Shown here: one piece after another, positions 9,145 to 17,669 of the stretch
How the letters are laid out: the number at the start of each line of letters is the position of its first letter
Position numbering within the stretch: the first letter of the stretch is position 1
Source of the DNA: Saccharopolyspora ipomoeae
GTDB lineage: Bacteria; Actinomycetota; Actinomycetes; Mycobacteriales; Pseudonocardiaceae
DNA length: 64,000 bases
Reading direction: 5' to 3'
Assembly: GCF_029952525.1 (NCBI RefSeq)
Contig: NZ_JASAOF010000032.1
Location: 1-64,000 of the forward strand
Notes under the pieces: model-generated
What the model was told of the DNA's origin: nothing
The model's database searches: none
What the model saw: the letters and a program-made list of their open reading frames with translations, nothing else
Program-made: the position numbers and the translations under genes

Positions 9145-10890
9145 ATGCCCCAGCTGCGGATCGCACTCGCACAGGTCAACACGTGTGTCGGCGACATCGT
9201 CGGCAACAGCTCGCTCGTCCTGGACTGGACCCGGCGCGCTGTGCAGGACGGCGCCCACGTGGTGGCGTTCCCGGAGATGACGCTGTCCGGCTACCCGATC
9301 GAAGACCTGACGCTGCGCAAGTCGTTCGCCGCGGCGAACCGCGAGGCGCTGGAGCGGCTGGCGCTGGACCTGCAGGCCGAGGGGTGCGGTGACGCGCTGG
9401 TCATCGTCGGGCACCTGGGGCGCGACGACGAGGGACCGCGCAACTCCGCGTCGCTGCTCTACGGCGGCGAGGTCGTGGCGACCTACAACAAGCACCACCT
9501 GCCCAACTACGGCGTGTTCGACGAGGCCCGCAACTTCGCGCCCGGTTTCGACCTGCCGATCGTCAAGCTGCACGGCGTGGACGTCGGCGTGGTGATCTGC
9601 GAGGACATCTGGCAGAACGGCGGTCCGGTCGCGGCGCTGGGCAAGGTCGGCGTGGACCTGGTCGTGTGCATCAACGCCTCGCCGTACGAACGCTCCAAGG
9701 ACGACCAGCGGGTGCCGCTGGTGTCGCGGCGCGCGGTGGAGGCCGGAGTGCCGCTGGCGTACGTGAACCTGGTGGGCGCGCAGGACGAGCTGGTCTTCGA
9801 CGGCGACTCGCTGATCGCCGACGCCGCGGGCGAGATCATCGCGCGCGGGCCGCAGTTCACCGAGAACCTGCTGATCACCGACCTGGACCTGACCGCGGGC
9901 GGGCACACCTCGACGACCGTTCCGGCCGAGCCGGGCCCGATCCGGATGCCGGCGTTCGACGTGCACCGCTTCGTGCTGCAGCCCGAACCGCTGCCGAGCT
10001 ACGAGCCGCGACCGCTGCCGCCGCCCTCCGAGCCGCTGTCGGAGGAGGCCGAGGTGTGGGGCGCGCTGGTCACCGGCCTGCGCGACTACGTGCACAAGAA
10101 CGGCGCGCGGACGGTGACGTTCGGGTTCTCCGGCGGCATCGACTCGGCGGTGTGCGCCGCGCTGGCCGTCGACGCGCTGGGGCCGGACTCGGTCTACGGC
10201 GTGTCGATGCCGTCGGTGTACTCCTCCGAGCACTCGCGCTCGGACGCCGCCGATCTGGCGCAGCGGCTGGGCTGCCACTTCGAGACGCACGCGGTCGCCG
10301 ACATGGTCGACACCTACGTGCGGCAGCTGGAGCTGACCGGGCTGGCCGAGGAGAACGTGCAGGCCCGGGTGCGCGGCGTGCTGCTCATGGCGCTGTCGAA
10401 CCAGCACGGGCACCTGGTTCTGGCCACGGGCAACAAGACCGAGCTGGCGGTCGGCTACTCGACGATCTACGGCGACGCGGTGGGCGCGTTCGCGCCGATC
10501 AAGGACGTGCCGAAGTCGCTGGTGTGGAAGCTGGCGCGGTGGCGCAACGAGGCCGCGGAGAAGCGCGGTGAGGTGGCGCCGATCCCGGAGAACTCGATCA
10601 GCAAGCCCCCGTCGGCGGAGCTGCGGCCGGATCAGACCGATCAGGACTCGCTGCCGGAGTACGACGTGCTGGACGTGGTGCTCGACGGGTACGTCGAGGG
10701 CGACAAGGGCTACCAGGACCTGGTGTCGGACGGGTTCGACGCCGAGCTGGTGGAGCGGGTGCTGCGGATGGTGGACAAGGCGGAGTTCAAGCGCCGTCAG
10801 TACCCGCCGGGCACGAAGATCTCGTTCAAGGCCTTCGGCCGCGACCGCCGCCTGCCGATCACCAACCGCTGGCACGAGATCGCCCCGTAG
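9145..10890 (+). CDS. nadE: Glutamine-dependent NAD+ synthetase
   Basis: A 581-residue two-domain enzyme for the last step of NAD synthesis: deamido-NAD + ATP + glutamine to NAD. The N-terminal nitrilase-type glutaminase (about 1-265) has the Glu-Lys-Cys triad (FPEMTLSGYP, KHHLPNYGVFDE, VVICEDIW). The C-terminal synthetase (about 300-560) has the PP-loop GFSGGIDSAV and LATGNKTELAVGYSTIYGD. I start at ATG (MPQLRIALAQ), which matches the domain start, rather than at a GTG six codons upstream. Divergent from the TAP hydrolase with about 80 bases between. Confidence 0.93.
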   Translation: MPQLRIALAQVNTCVGDIVGNSSLVLDWTRRAVQDGAHVVAFPEMTLSGYPIEDLTLRKSFAAANREALERLALDLQAEGCGDALVIVGHLGRDDEGPRNSASLLYGGEVVATYNKHHLPNYGVFDEARNFAPGFDLPIVKLHGVDVGVVICEDIWQNGGPVAALGKVGVDLVVCINASPYERSKDDQRVPLVSRRAVEAGVPLAYVNLVGAQDELVFDGDSLIADAAGEIIARGPQFTENLLITDLDLTAGGHTSTTVPAEPGPIRMPAFDVHRFVLQPEPLPSYEPRPLPPPSEPLSEEAEVWGALVTGLRDYVHKNGARTVTFGFSGGIDSAVCAALAVDALGPDSVYGVSMPSVYSSEHSRSDAADLAQRLGCHFETHAVADMVDTYVRQLELTGLAEENVQARVRGVLLMALSNQHGHLVLATGNKTELAVGYSTIYGDAVGAFAPIKDVPKSLVWKLARWRNEAAEKRGEVAPIPENSISKPPSAELRPDQTDQDSLPEYDVLDVVLDGYVEGDKGYQDLVSDGFDAELVERVLRMVDKAEFKRRQYPPGTKISFKAFGRDRRLPITNRWHEIAP

Positions 10891-10920
10891 GGGGTCTCGC
10901 GTCGGGTGTCTTGGGACCGC

Positions 10921-10990
10921 GGACGGTTCTAGCCATAATCGCCCATGATCAATGTCCGTTTTGCCGGGACAATTGTGGCTAAAACCGTCC
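10921..10990 (-). repeat. 70-bp inverted-repeat element, copy A
   Basis: Its reverse complement aligns over the full 70 bases with 35472-35541, with few differences. The ends are inverted repeats (GGACGGTTCTAGCC / GGCTAAAACCGTCC), and the core carries GGACATTGATCATGGG. It sits between nadE and the SNF2 helicase. It is too short to encode a protein and resembles a MITE or REP-like element. Confidence 0.75.
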
Positions 10991-11109
10991 TGCTCCAGCA
11001 CCCGCCACCCGAACGGGTGCCGGGATGCCGGGCCTAGACTCGCCGGGAGTGGTTCCGGGGGATTGCGCGAGCGGGGTTCCGGGTTCGTCTCAGGTATCGG
11101 AGGCCGGCT

Positions 11110-14088
11110 GTGTGGGTTGTGCACGGGTTGTGCGACTCCGGGGGCCGGCTGCTGGTCTGGGCGGAGGACTCGGAGCTGCCCGCTCGGATTCCCGGGCGGG
11201 CTCCTGCCGGGGTGTTGGGGCATCCGTTCGCGGTCCCCGCTCACGAGCTGATCGACGTCGTCGACGGGGTCGCGGCCGCGAGCGTCGAGCTGGCGCTGCC
11301 GTCGTTCGCGTCGGCCCCGATGTCCTCGCCCGAGCTGGTGCGGGATCCGCTGACCGCCGGGAGCGCGCCGCGCGGCAAGCTGCGGCTGCGCCGCTGGCAG
11401 GTGCCCGCGGTGTCGCTGTACCCGGACGACCTCCCGGCGCTGCTCGGCGCCGAGCTGCCCGGCTGCCGGATCGGCTCCGACCTGCGATTCCTCGGTGAGC
11501 TCACCGACTTCGCCGACGACCTGATCACCGGCGGGCGCGTGCTGCCGACCCTGGTCTTCGAGGGCGATCGGCCCGCCGCTCGCTGGATCCCCGCCCTGTC
11601 CGGCTCGGACTCGGCGCGGTTCGTCGCGCTGCGCGACGCCATGCCGCACGCGCTGCGCGCCGCGAACGACGACGCACCCGAGACCGTCCTGCGCACGACG
11701 CTGAACGCGCTGGTCGACGACCGGGCCCGCAACCGGCTCGAAGCGGACCTCACCGACGCCAGGGGCACCGCGGCGGCCTGGCTCAACGCCCTGACCGGCG
11801 AAGCGCACTTCGACGGCGACCGGGCGCAGCTGCGCGCGCTGGCCCGCCGGCTGGAGACCTGGCACACCGGCGTGCCCGGGCAGAGCCCGCTGCGCACCTG
11901 CTTCCGGCTGCACGCCCCCGAGGACGACGACCCGGACTGGATCGTGGAGTTCCTGCTGCAGTCCGTCGACGACCCGGGCGTGCTGATCTCCGCGCAGGAC
12001 GTGTGGGCCGACAACACGCAGGTGCTGCGCCGCTGGGTGGACCAGCCGCAGGAGCTGCTGCTCGCCGAGCTCGGCCGAGCGAGCCGCATCTGCCCGGAGC
12101 TCGACGGGGCGCTGCGCTCGTCGCACCCGAGCGAGCTGGTGCTCGACACCGAGGGCGCCTACGAGTTCCTCAGCCGCGCCGCCCACCTCGACCAGGCCGG
12201 GTTCGCGGTCCTGCTGCCGTCCTGGTGGGGCCGCAGCCAGCGGGAGCTGGGGCTCAAGCTCAACGCCACCAGCGCCGGGACCGCGGGCGCGGTCACCAAG
12301 GAATCCGGCATCGACAAGAACGCCCTGATCGACTACCGGTGGGAACTGGCGCTGGGCAACGAGACCCTCTCGAAGGAGGAGCTCGCCGAGCTGGCCGCCG
12401 CGAAGGTGCCGCTGGTGCGGATGCGCGGTCGCTGGGTGCAGGTGGACCGCAAGCGGCTCGCGGCGGGCCTGGCGATGCTGGAGCAGGACGCGACCGGCCG
12501 GATGAGCGCGCTGGACCTGATCAAGCAGGCCGGTGGCGAGGGCGAGCAGCAGCCGCTGCCGGTGGTGGAGGTCAACGCCACCGGATGGCTCGGCGACCTG
12601 CTGTCCGGTCAGGCCGACCAGCACCTCGAACCCGTCGACCCGCCCGCCGGTTTCGGCGCGACGCTGCGGCCCTACCAGCGGCGCGGGCTCGCGTGGCTGA
12701 CGTTCCTGAGCCGGTTGGGTCTCGGCGGCTGCCTCGCCGACGACATGGGCCTGGGCAAGACCGTGCAGCTGCTCGCGCTGGAGGCGCTCACCCGCGCCGA
12801 GCGGTCGCGCCCGCCGACGCTGCTGGTGTGCCCGATGTCGGTGGTCGGCAACTGGCAGCGCGAGGCCGAGCGCTTCGCGCCGGGACTGCGGGTGCACGTC
12901 CACCACGGCGGCGGGCGGCTCAGCGGCGAGGACCTGCGCGACGAGGTGGAGCGCTACGACCTGGTGATCACCACCTACCCGCTGGCGGCGCGAGATTCCG
13001 AGGCGCTGCGCGAGATCCGCTGGGAGCGCGTGGTTCTCGACGAGGCGCAGAACATCAAGAACAGCAATTCCCGCCAGGCCAAGGCGGTTCGCGGCCTGTC
13101 GGCACGGCAGCGGCTCGCGCTGACCGGCACCCCCGTGGAGAACCGGCTGGCCGAGCTGTGGTCCGTGATGGACTTCGCGAACCCGGGAATCCTGGGTTCC
13201 CTGAGCACTTTTCGCGCGCGCTACGCGGTTCCGGTGGAACGCGACGGCGACACCGACGCGGCGGCGAGGCTGCGCCGGATCACCGGCCCGTTCGTGCTGC
13301 GGCGGGTCAAGACCGATCCCTCGGTCATCTCCGACCTGCCGGACAAGATCGAGATGAAGCAGTTGTGCAACCTCACCACCGAGCAGGCCACGCTGTACCA
13401 GGCGGTGGTGGACGACATGCTGGCGCGCATCGCCGACAGCGACGGCATGGAACGCCGCGGTCTGGTGCTGGCGACGATGTCCAAGCTCAAGCAGGTCTGC
13501 AACCACCCGGCCCAGCTGCTCGGCGACGGTTCCTCCCTGGCCGGGCGCTCCGGCAAGCTCGCGCGGTTGGAGGAGCTGCTCGACTCGGTGCTGGCCGAGG
13601 GCGACAAGGCGCTGGTGTTCACCCAGTTCGCCGAGTTCGGCGGGCATCTCGTGCCGCACCTGTCGGCGCGCTTCGACACCGAGGTGCCGTTCCTGCACGG
13701 CGGGACGCCGAAGAAGGCCCGCGACGCGATGGTCGAGCGCTTCCAGGACCCCGACGGGCCGCGGATCTTCCTGCTCTCCCTCAAGGCAGGCGGCACCGGT
13801 CTGACGCTGACCGCCGCCAACCACGTCATCCACCTCGACCGCTGGTGGAACCCCGCGGTCGAGGACCAGGCCACCGACCGGGCGTTCCGCATCGGCCAGC
13901 GCCGGGACGTGCAGGTCCGCAAGCTGACCTGCATCGGAACCCTGGAGGAGAAGATCGACCGGATGATCGAGGACAAGAAGGCGCTCGCGCAGCTGGTCGT
14001 CGGCAGCGGCGAGAACTGGCTGACCGAGCTGTCCACCCAGCAGCTGCGCGAGCTGGTCACGCTGGACGCGGAGGCGATCGGTGCCTGA
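11110..14088 (+). CDS. SNF2/SWI2-family DNA-dependent ATPase (bacterial helicase)
   Basis: A 992-residue helicase-superfamily-2 protein that probably translocates on DNA and remodels protein-DNA complexes. The N-terminal ~500 residues are a bacterial-specific region. The motor follows: motif I CLADDMGLGKTVQLLALEA (about 543), motif II VVLDEAQNIKN (about 643), motif III ALTGTPVENRL, motif V GGTGLTLTAANHVIHLD and motif VI DQATDRAFRIGQ (about 918). It overlaps the SWIM-domain gene by 8 bases, so the two are translated together and likely work together. The start is GTG (MWVVHGLCDSGG). Confidence 0.88.
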   Translation: MWVVHGLCDSGGRLLVWAEDSELPARIPGRAPAGVLGHPFAVPAHELIDVVDGVAAASVELALPSFASAPMSSPELVRDPLTAGSAPRGKLRLRRWQVPAVSLYPDDLPALLGAELPGCRIGSDLRFLGELTDFADDLITGGRVLPTLVFEGDRPAARWIPALSGSDSARFVALRDAMPHALRAANDDAPETVLRTTLNALVDDRARNRLEADLTDARGTAAAWLNALTGEAHFDGDRAQLRALARRLETWHTGVPGQSPLRTCFRLHAPEDDDPDWIVEFLLQSVDDPGVLISAQDVWADNTQVLRRWVDQPQELLLAELGRASRICPELDGALRSSHPSELVLDTEGAYEFLSRAAHLDQAGFAVLLPSWWGRSQRELGLKLNATSAGTAGAVTKESGIDKNALIDYRWELALGNETLSKEELAELAAAKVPLVRMRGRWVQVDRKRLAAGLAMLEQDATGRMSALDLIKQAGGEGEQQPLPVVEVNATGWLGDLLSGQADQHLEPVDPPAGFGATLRPYQRRGLAWLTFLSRLGLGGCLADDMGLGKTVQLLALEALTRAERSRPPTLLVCPMSVVGNWQREAERFAPGLRVHVHHGGGRLSGEDLRDEVERYDLVITTYPLAARDSEALREIRWERVVLDEAQNIKNSNSRQAKAVRGLSARQRLALTGTPVENRLAELWSVMDFANPGILGSLSTFRARYAVPVERDGDTDAAARLRRITGPFVLRRVKTDPSVISDLPDKIEMKQLCNLTTEQATLYQAVVDDMLARIADSDGMERRGLVLATMSKLKQVCNHPAQLLGDGSSLAGRSGKLARLEELLDSVLAEGDKALVFTQFAEFGGHLVPHLSARFDTEVPFLHGGTPKKARDAMVERFQDPDGPRIFLLSLKAGGTGLTLTAANHVIHLDRWWNPAVEDQATDRAFRIGQRRDVQVRKLTCIGTLEEKIDRMIEDKKALAQLVVGSGENWLTELSTQQLRELVTLDAEAIGA

Positions 14089-14884
14089 GCAGTGGAAGTT
14101 CGACCACCGCGGCCCGATCCGGGTCGAAGGCGGCATCAGGGCGCGCAGCAAGCGCGGCACGATCGCCCAGACCTGGTGGTCGCAGCGGTTCATCGAGGTG
14201 CTGGAGTCCTTCGGCATGGGCGGCCGGCTGCAGCGCGGCAAGAACTACGCGCGCTCCGGTCAGGTGCTGAACCTGACGCTGTCGACCAGCGTCGTGGTCG
14301 GGCTGGTGCAGGGCTCGCGCGCCGAGCCGTACCGGGCGCGGATCGGGATCAAGGCGTTCAGCTCCCAGCAGTGGGCCCACATCGAGCGGGAACTGGCAGG
14401 TCAGGCGCTGTACGCGGCGAAGCTGCTGGCCGGTGAGATGCCCACCGATCTGGAGGGGGTGTTCGCCGAGCTCGGGCTGGAGCTGTTCCCGTCGACGATG
14501 CGCGAGCTGACGATGGACTGCTCGTGCCCGGACTGGGAGATCCCCTGCAAGCACCTGGCCGCGACCTGCTACCTGCTGGCGGAGTCCTTCGACGAGGACC
14601 CGTTCCAGATCCTGGCGTGGCGCGGCCGCAGCCGCGAGGAACTGCTCGACCGGTTGCGCGCGCTGCGCGGCACCCAGCAGGTCGTCGCCGAGGAGAGCTC
14701 CGGGGAAGCCCCGCTGTCGGAGCACCTGCACGACTTCTGGACCAGCCCCTCCCCCGCCCGCACCCCCGAGGCTCCGGTGTCGGGGACCCCGGTGCTCGAC
14801 GAGCTGGAGCCGCTGCCGGTGACGGTGGGCGGCACGCCGGTCACCGACCTGCTGCGCCCGGCCTACCGCGCGTTCCGCGGCTAG
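14081..14884 (+). CDS. SWIM zinc-finger protein
   Basis: A 267-residue protein starting at a GTG inside the end of the helicase gene. The SWIM motif CSCPDWEIPCKHLAA (CxC...CxH, residues about 146-157) should bind zinc and contact DNA or protein. The N-terminal half is basic (RARSKRGTIAQTWWSQRF). SWIM proteins paired with SNF2 ATPases are a recurring bacterial arrangement, and the SWIM subunit is presumed to target the motor. The C-terminal ~60 residues are proline-rich and low complexity. Confidence 0.85.
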   Translation: MPEQWKFDHRGPIRVEGGIRARSKRGTIAQTWWSQRFIEVLESFGMGGRLQRGKNYARSGQVLNLTLSTSVVVGLVQGSRAEPYRARIGIKAFSSQQWAHIERELAGQALYAAKLLAGEMPTDLEGVFAELGLELFPSTMRELTMDCSCPDWEIPCKHLAATCYLLAESFDEDPFQILAWRGRSREELLDRLRALRGTQQVVAEESSGEAPLSEHLHDFWTSPSPARTPEAPVSGTPVLDELEPLPVTVGGTPVTDLLRPAYRAFRG

Positions 14885-15179
14885 GGAGCCGTTGAGCGAT
14901 GCGGCGGGCCGCATCCTCCGCCACCACCCTGGCAGCTCGCACCGCCAAGCAGAGCAACTCCCAAACAGCCGTTGAGCGAGGTCGGGGAGGAGAGCACCCC
15001 CAGGTGGCTCCCCTCCCCGCCGCGGCACGGCTCCCACGCGCTCCGTCCGTAGGACGTCCGCCTCCCCGCGAGGTTGCGCGCCCGCTTTTCCCGTTTTTGC
15101 CGTTCCTCCGATCACCGGGGGCTGGCTTTCCGGTTCACGGCGGGATATGTCTTGTCCCGCACGGAGAATCGGAGGGCGC
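14885..15179 (+). other. Intergenic region with repeat fragments
   Basis: No gene is seen here. The 12-mer GCCGTTGAGCGA occurs twice (14889-14900 and 14970-14981). Between them, GCACCGCCAAGC (reverse complement of GCTTGGCGGTGC) recalls the left block of the 190-bp repeat family, and ATGCGGCGGGCCGCAT is a small palindrome. The right part is pyrimidine-rich and ends in GGAGGG, the ribosome binding site of the next gene. Confidence 0.5.
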
Positions 15180-15968
15180 ATGCGCTGGGTGAAGTTCGGC
15201 ATCGGGTTGGTCATCGCGGCCGTGACGGTGGGGTGCTCGACTCCCCCGCCCGCGCCCCAACCGGCCCCGGACCGGCTGCAGGACGTGGCCCGGCGCGGTG
15301 AGCTGCGGGTCTGCAGCACCGGTGACTACCGGCCCTTCACCTACCGCGACGAGCGCGGCGCGTGGAGCGGCATCGACATCGACGTCGCCCACGACATGGC
15401 CGCGAAGCTCGGCGTGCGCGCCACGATCGTGCCCACCACGTGGAAGACGCTGATGGACGACTTCGCCGCGCGGTGCGACATCGCCGTCGGCGGGGTGTCG
15501 GTGACCCTGGAGCGGGCGCAGAAGGCGTTCTTCAGCTCGACGTTCGGGGTCGACGGCAAGACGCCGATCACCCGCTGCGAGAACGTCGCCCGGTTCCAGA
15601 CGCTGGAGCAGATCGACCGGCCGGGCGTGCGCGCGGTGGTCAACCCGGGCGGGACGAACGAGAAGTTCGCCAAGCAGAACCTGAAGCAGGCCACGATCGT
15701 CGAGCACCCGGACAACAACACGATCTTCCAGCAGATCATCGACGGCCACGCGGACCTGATGATGACCGACTCCTCGGAGACCCGCTGGCAGGCGCGGCAG
15801 CACCCGGAGCTGTGCTCCGTGCACCCGGAGCAGCCGTTCACCTTCGCCGAGAAGGCCTACATGCTCCCGCAGGGCGACGTGGCGTTCCAGCAGTGGGTGA
15901 ACCACTACCTCGACATCGCCCGCAACGACGGCACCTACCAGCGCTTCGCGCAGCCCTGGCTCGGTTGA
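15180..15968 (+). CDS. Exported cyclohexadienyl (arogenate/prephenate) dehydratase-like lipoprotein
   Basis: A 262-residue protein with a solute-binding-protein fold. The start ATG follows GGAGGG. The signal peptide ends in a lipobox (AAVTVGC). The body closely follows Pseudomonas PheC, a periplasmic enzyme making phenylpyruvate or phenylalanine: GDYRPFTYRDE, VPTTWKTLMDDFA, DGKTPITRCENVARFQTLEQ, VNPGGTNEKFAKQNL, HPDNNTIFQQIIDG and ADLMMTDSSE. A plain amino-acid ABC transporter binding protein is less likely because these stretches are PheC-specific and no permease or ATPase gene is nearby. An extracytoplasmic step of aromatic metabolism is unusual in an actinomycete. Confidence 0.75.
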   Translation: MRWVKFGIGLVIAAVTVGCSTPPPAPQPAPDRLQDVARRGELRVCSTGDYRPFTYRDERGAWSGIDIDVAHDMAAKLGVRATIVPTTWKTLMDDFAARCDIAVGGVSVTLERAQKAFFSSTFGVDGKTPITRCENVARFQTLEQIDRPGVRAVVNPGGTNEKFAKQNLKQATIVEHPDNNTIFQQIIDGHADLMMTDSSETRWQARQHPELCSVHPEQPFTFAEKAYMLPQGDVAFQQWVNHYLDIARNDGTYQRFAQPWLG

Positions 15969-16087
15969 GCCTGTGATGTGAGCCCGCAGTCATCGCCTCC
16001 CCGAGTTCGTCGTGCGAGGCTGGAAGGGCAACCATCCGCAACTACCCGGGGACCCGCACGGGCCTCGAGGGAACAGGACGGTCAACG

Positions 16088-16957
16088 ATGACTGCTGCCC
16101 AAGATCAGGGTGCCCAGGACAAGGGCGAGACCGCGGCCCCCTACGGATCGGGGCCGACCCGCCGCAAGGTGCGCATCCACCACCTCCAGCAGCTCAAGGA
16201 GCGCGGCGAGCCGTGGCCGATGCTCACCTCCTACGACATGTACAGCGCCCGCATCTTCGACCAGGCCGGGATCCCGGTGCTGCTGGTCGGTGACTCGGCG
16301 GCCAACAACGTCTACGGCTACGAGACCTCGCTGCCGGTGACCGTGGACGAGATGCTGCCGCTGACCCGCGCGGTGACCCGCTCCGTGGAGCACGCGCTGG
16401 TGGTCGCCGACCTGCCGTTCGGCTCCTACCAGGCCTCGCCGCAGCAGGCGGTGGAGACGGCGACGCGGTTCATGAAGGAGGGTCGCGCGCACGCGGTGAA
16501 GCTGGAGGGCGGGCGCCGCTTCGCCCCGCAGATCGAGGCGCTGACCGCCTCGGGCATCCCGGTGATGGCCCACATCGGCTTCACCCCGCAGCACGAGCAC
16601 GGCCTCGGCGGCTACCGGGTCCAGGCCCGCGGCGACCAGGCCGACCAGCTGCTCGACGACGCCCTGGCCGTGCAGGAGGCCGGCGCGTTCTCGGTGGTGC
16701 TGGAGATGGTCACCGCCGAGGCGGCCAAGCGCGTCACCCACGAGCTGCGCATCCCCACCGTCGGCATCGGCGCAGGTCCGGACACCGATGCGCAGGTGCT
16801 GGTGTGGACCGACATGGCCGGCATGAACACCGGCCGCACGGCCCGGTTCGTCAAGCAGTACGCCGAGCTCGGCAAGATCCTCGGCGGCGCGGCCGAGGAG
16901 TTCGCCGCCGACGTCCGGGGCCGCACCTTCCCCGGCCCGGAGCACTCCTTCCACTGA
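16088..16957 (+). CDS. panB: 3-methyl-2-oxobutanoate hydroxymethyltransferase
   Basis: A 289-residue enzyme of pantothenate (coenzyme A) synthesis that transfers a hydroxymethyl group from 5,10-methylenetetrahydrofolate to alpha-ketoisovalerate. Family motifs are present: [62 protein letters not shown] and [16 protein letters not shown]. About 25 variable residues precede the barrel. A strong hairpin terminator follows 12 bases after the stop. Confidence 0.95.
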   Translation: MTAAQDQGAQDKGETAAPYGSGPTRRKVRIHHLQQLKERGEPWPMLTSYDMYSARIFDQAGIPVLLVGDSAANNVYGYETSLPVTVDEMLPLTRAVTRSVEHALVVADLPFGSYQASPQQAVETATRFMKEGRAHAVKLEGGRRFAPQIEALTASGIPVMAHIGFTPQHEHGLGGYRVQARGDQADQLLDDALAVQEAGAFSVVLEMVTAEAAKRVTHELRIPTVGIGAGPDTDAQVLVWTDMAGMNTGRTARFVKQYAELGKILGGAAEEFAADVRGRTFPGPEHSFH

Positions 16958-16969
16958 TCACCGCGCGAG

Positions 16970-17000
16970 GAGCCGGGACGTGCTGGGCACGTCCCGGCTC
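16970..17000 (+). terminator. Hairpin terminator after panB
   Basis: A perfect 14-bp stem GAGCCGGGACGTGC / GCACGTCCCGGCTC with a 3-base loop, followed by TTCAA. It lies between convergent genes (panB and the DUF4326 gene) and could serve both. Confidence 0.8.
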
Positions 17001-17018
17001 TTCAACGCTTCGGGCAGC

Positions 17019-17405
17019 TCAGCGAGCCCGGTGGGCGAGGACGTCGGCGTGGCAGGGTTTCGGGGCGCACCAGCAGCCCAGGGCTCTGCCCGCGAGCTCC
17101 CCTTCGCGGAGGCGCTTCAGGAGACCGGGTTGGTCGTCGAGCCACTGCTCGTAGTGGCGGACCATCGCCTCGCGGTCGGTCTTGGCCTCCGAGACGAACG
17201 GGCTGGCGAAGTCCGACTGCGGCCAGCCGTGCCGGGGCCCGGAGTGGCCGACGTAGGTCAGCAGGTCCTGCTCGACCAGCCACGGGACCAAGTGCTTGTG
17301 CGGTCCGTCCTTGCGGACGTTGACCACCACGGCGTGCCCGTCGAGCAGCGCGTCCGCCCGCTCCCGCTCGTCATCGCTCCAACAGCTCGCTTCGTCCGGC
17401 AGCAC
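17019..17405 (-). CDS. DUF4326 family protein
   Basis: A 128-residue soluble protein of unknown function. It has the family pattern: VVVNVRKDGPHK near residue 27, a middle SPFVSEAKTDREAMVRHYEQWL, and the C-terminal cysteine motif LGCWCAPKPCHADVLAH, which could bind metal. Members occur in phages and bacteria. It is convergent with panB, with no obvious partner. Confidence 0.75.
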   Translation of the reverse strand: MLPDEASCWSDDERERADALLDGHAVVVNVRKDGPHKHLVPWLVEQDLLTYVGHSGPRHGWPQSDFASPFVSEAKTDREAMVRHYEQWLDDQPGLLKRLREGELAGRALGCWCAPKPCHADVLAHRAR

Positions 17406-17500
17406 CCCGCACCACCTCCGACCCCCACCGTGCCACGCCGCGACCGGAGTTTCAGGTGTGGAATTCGACTCGCGATCACACCACCGGCGCCATCACAACC

Positions 17501-17632
17501 CGGATTACCGCCGTATTCAGGTGACGGATTACCGGAGTATTCGGGTACCGGATTACCGGAGTAATCCGTTCACCACCCGGTCACCGGACGGATTACTCCG
17601 GTAATCCGGTGACGGAATACGGCGGTAATCCG
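17501..17632. repeat. Array of five GGATTAC palindrome units
   Basis: Five related units start at 17502, 17526, 17550, 17590 and 17614, so spacing is 24, 24, 40 and 24 bases. Typical units are GGATTACCGGAGTAATCC and GGATTACTCCGGTAATCC, each nearly palindromic. The whole block is also an inverted repeat centred near 17578. A single unit of the same family is at 60198-60241. It lies upstream of the DUF4326 gene and downstream of the F420 reductase gene. Function unknown; options are a protein-binding array, a hairpin terminator or a REP cluster. Confidence 0.8.
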
Positions 17633-17669
17633 TCACGGACGTGGTCGGGGTTCGGGGAGGGGTGGGGGG

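Noticed and set aside
9037-14241. 1734-codon open frame antisense to nadE, the helicase and the SWIM gene
   Set aside because: It spans three well-supported genes and has a low-complexity Arg/Gln/Val composition typical of shadow frames.
15180-15968. Amino-acid ABC transporter substrate-binding protein
   Set aside because: Broad fold similarity exists, but the detailed motifs match PheC dehydratase and no permease or ATPase gene is adjacent.
17501-17632. Possible CRISPR array
   Set aside because: The units are nearly contiguous palindromes without unique spacers of constant length, and no cas genes are near.
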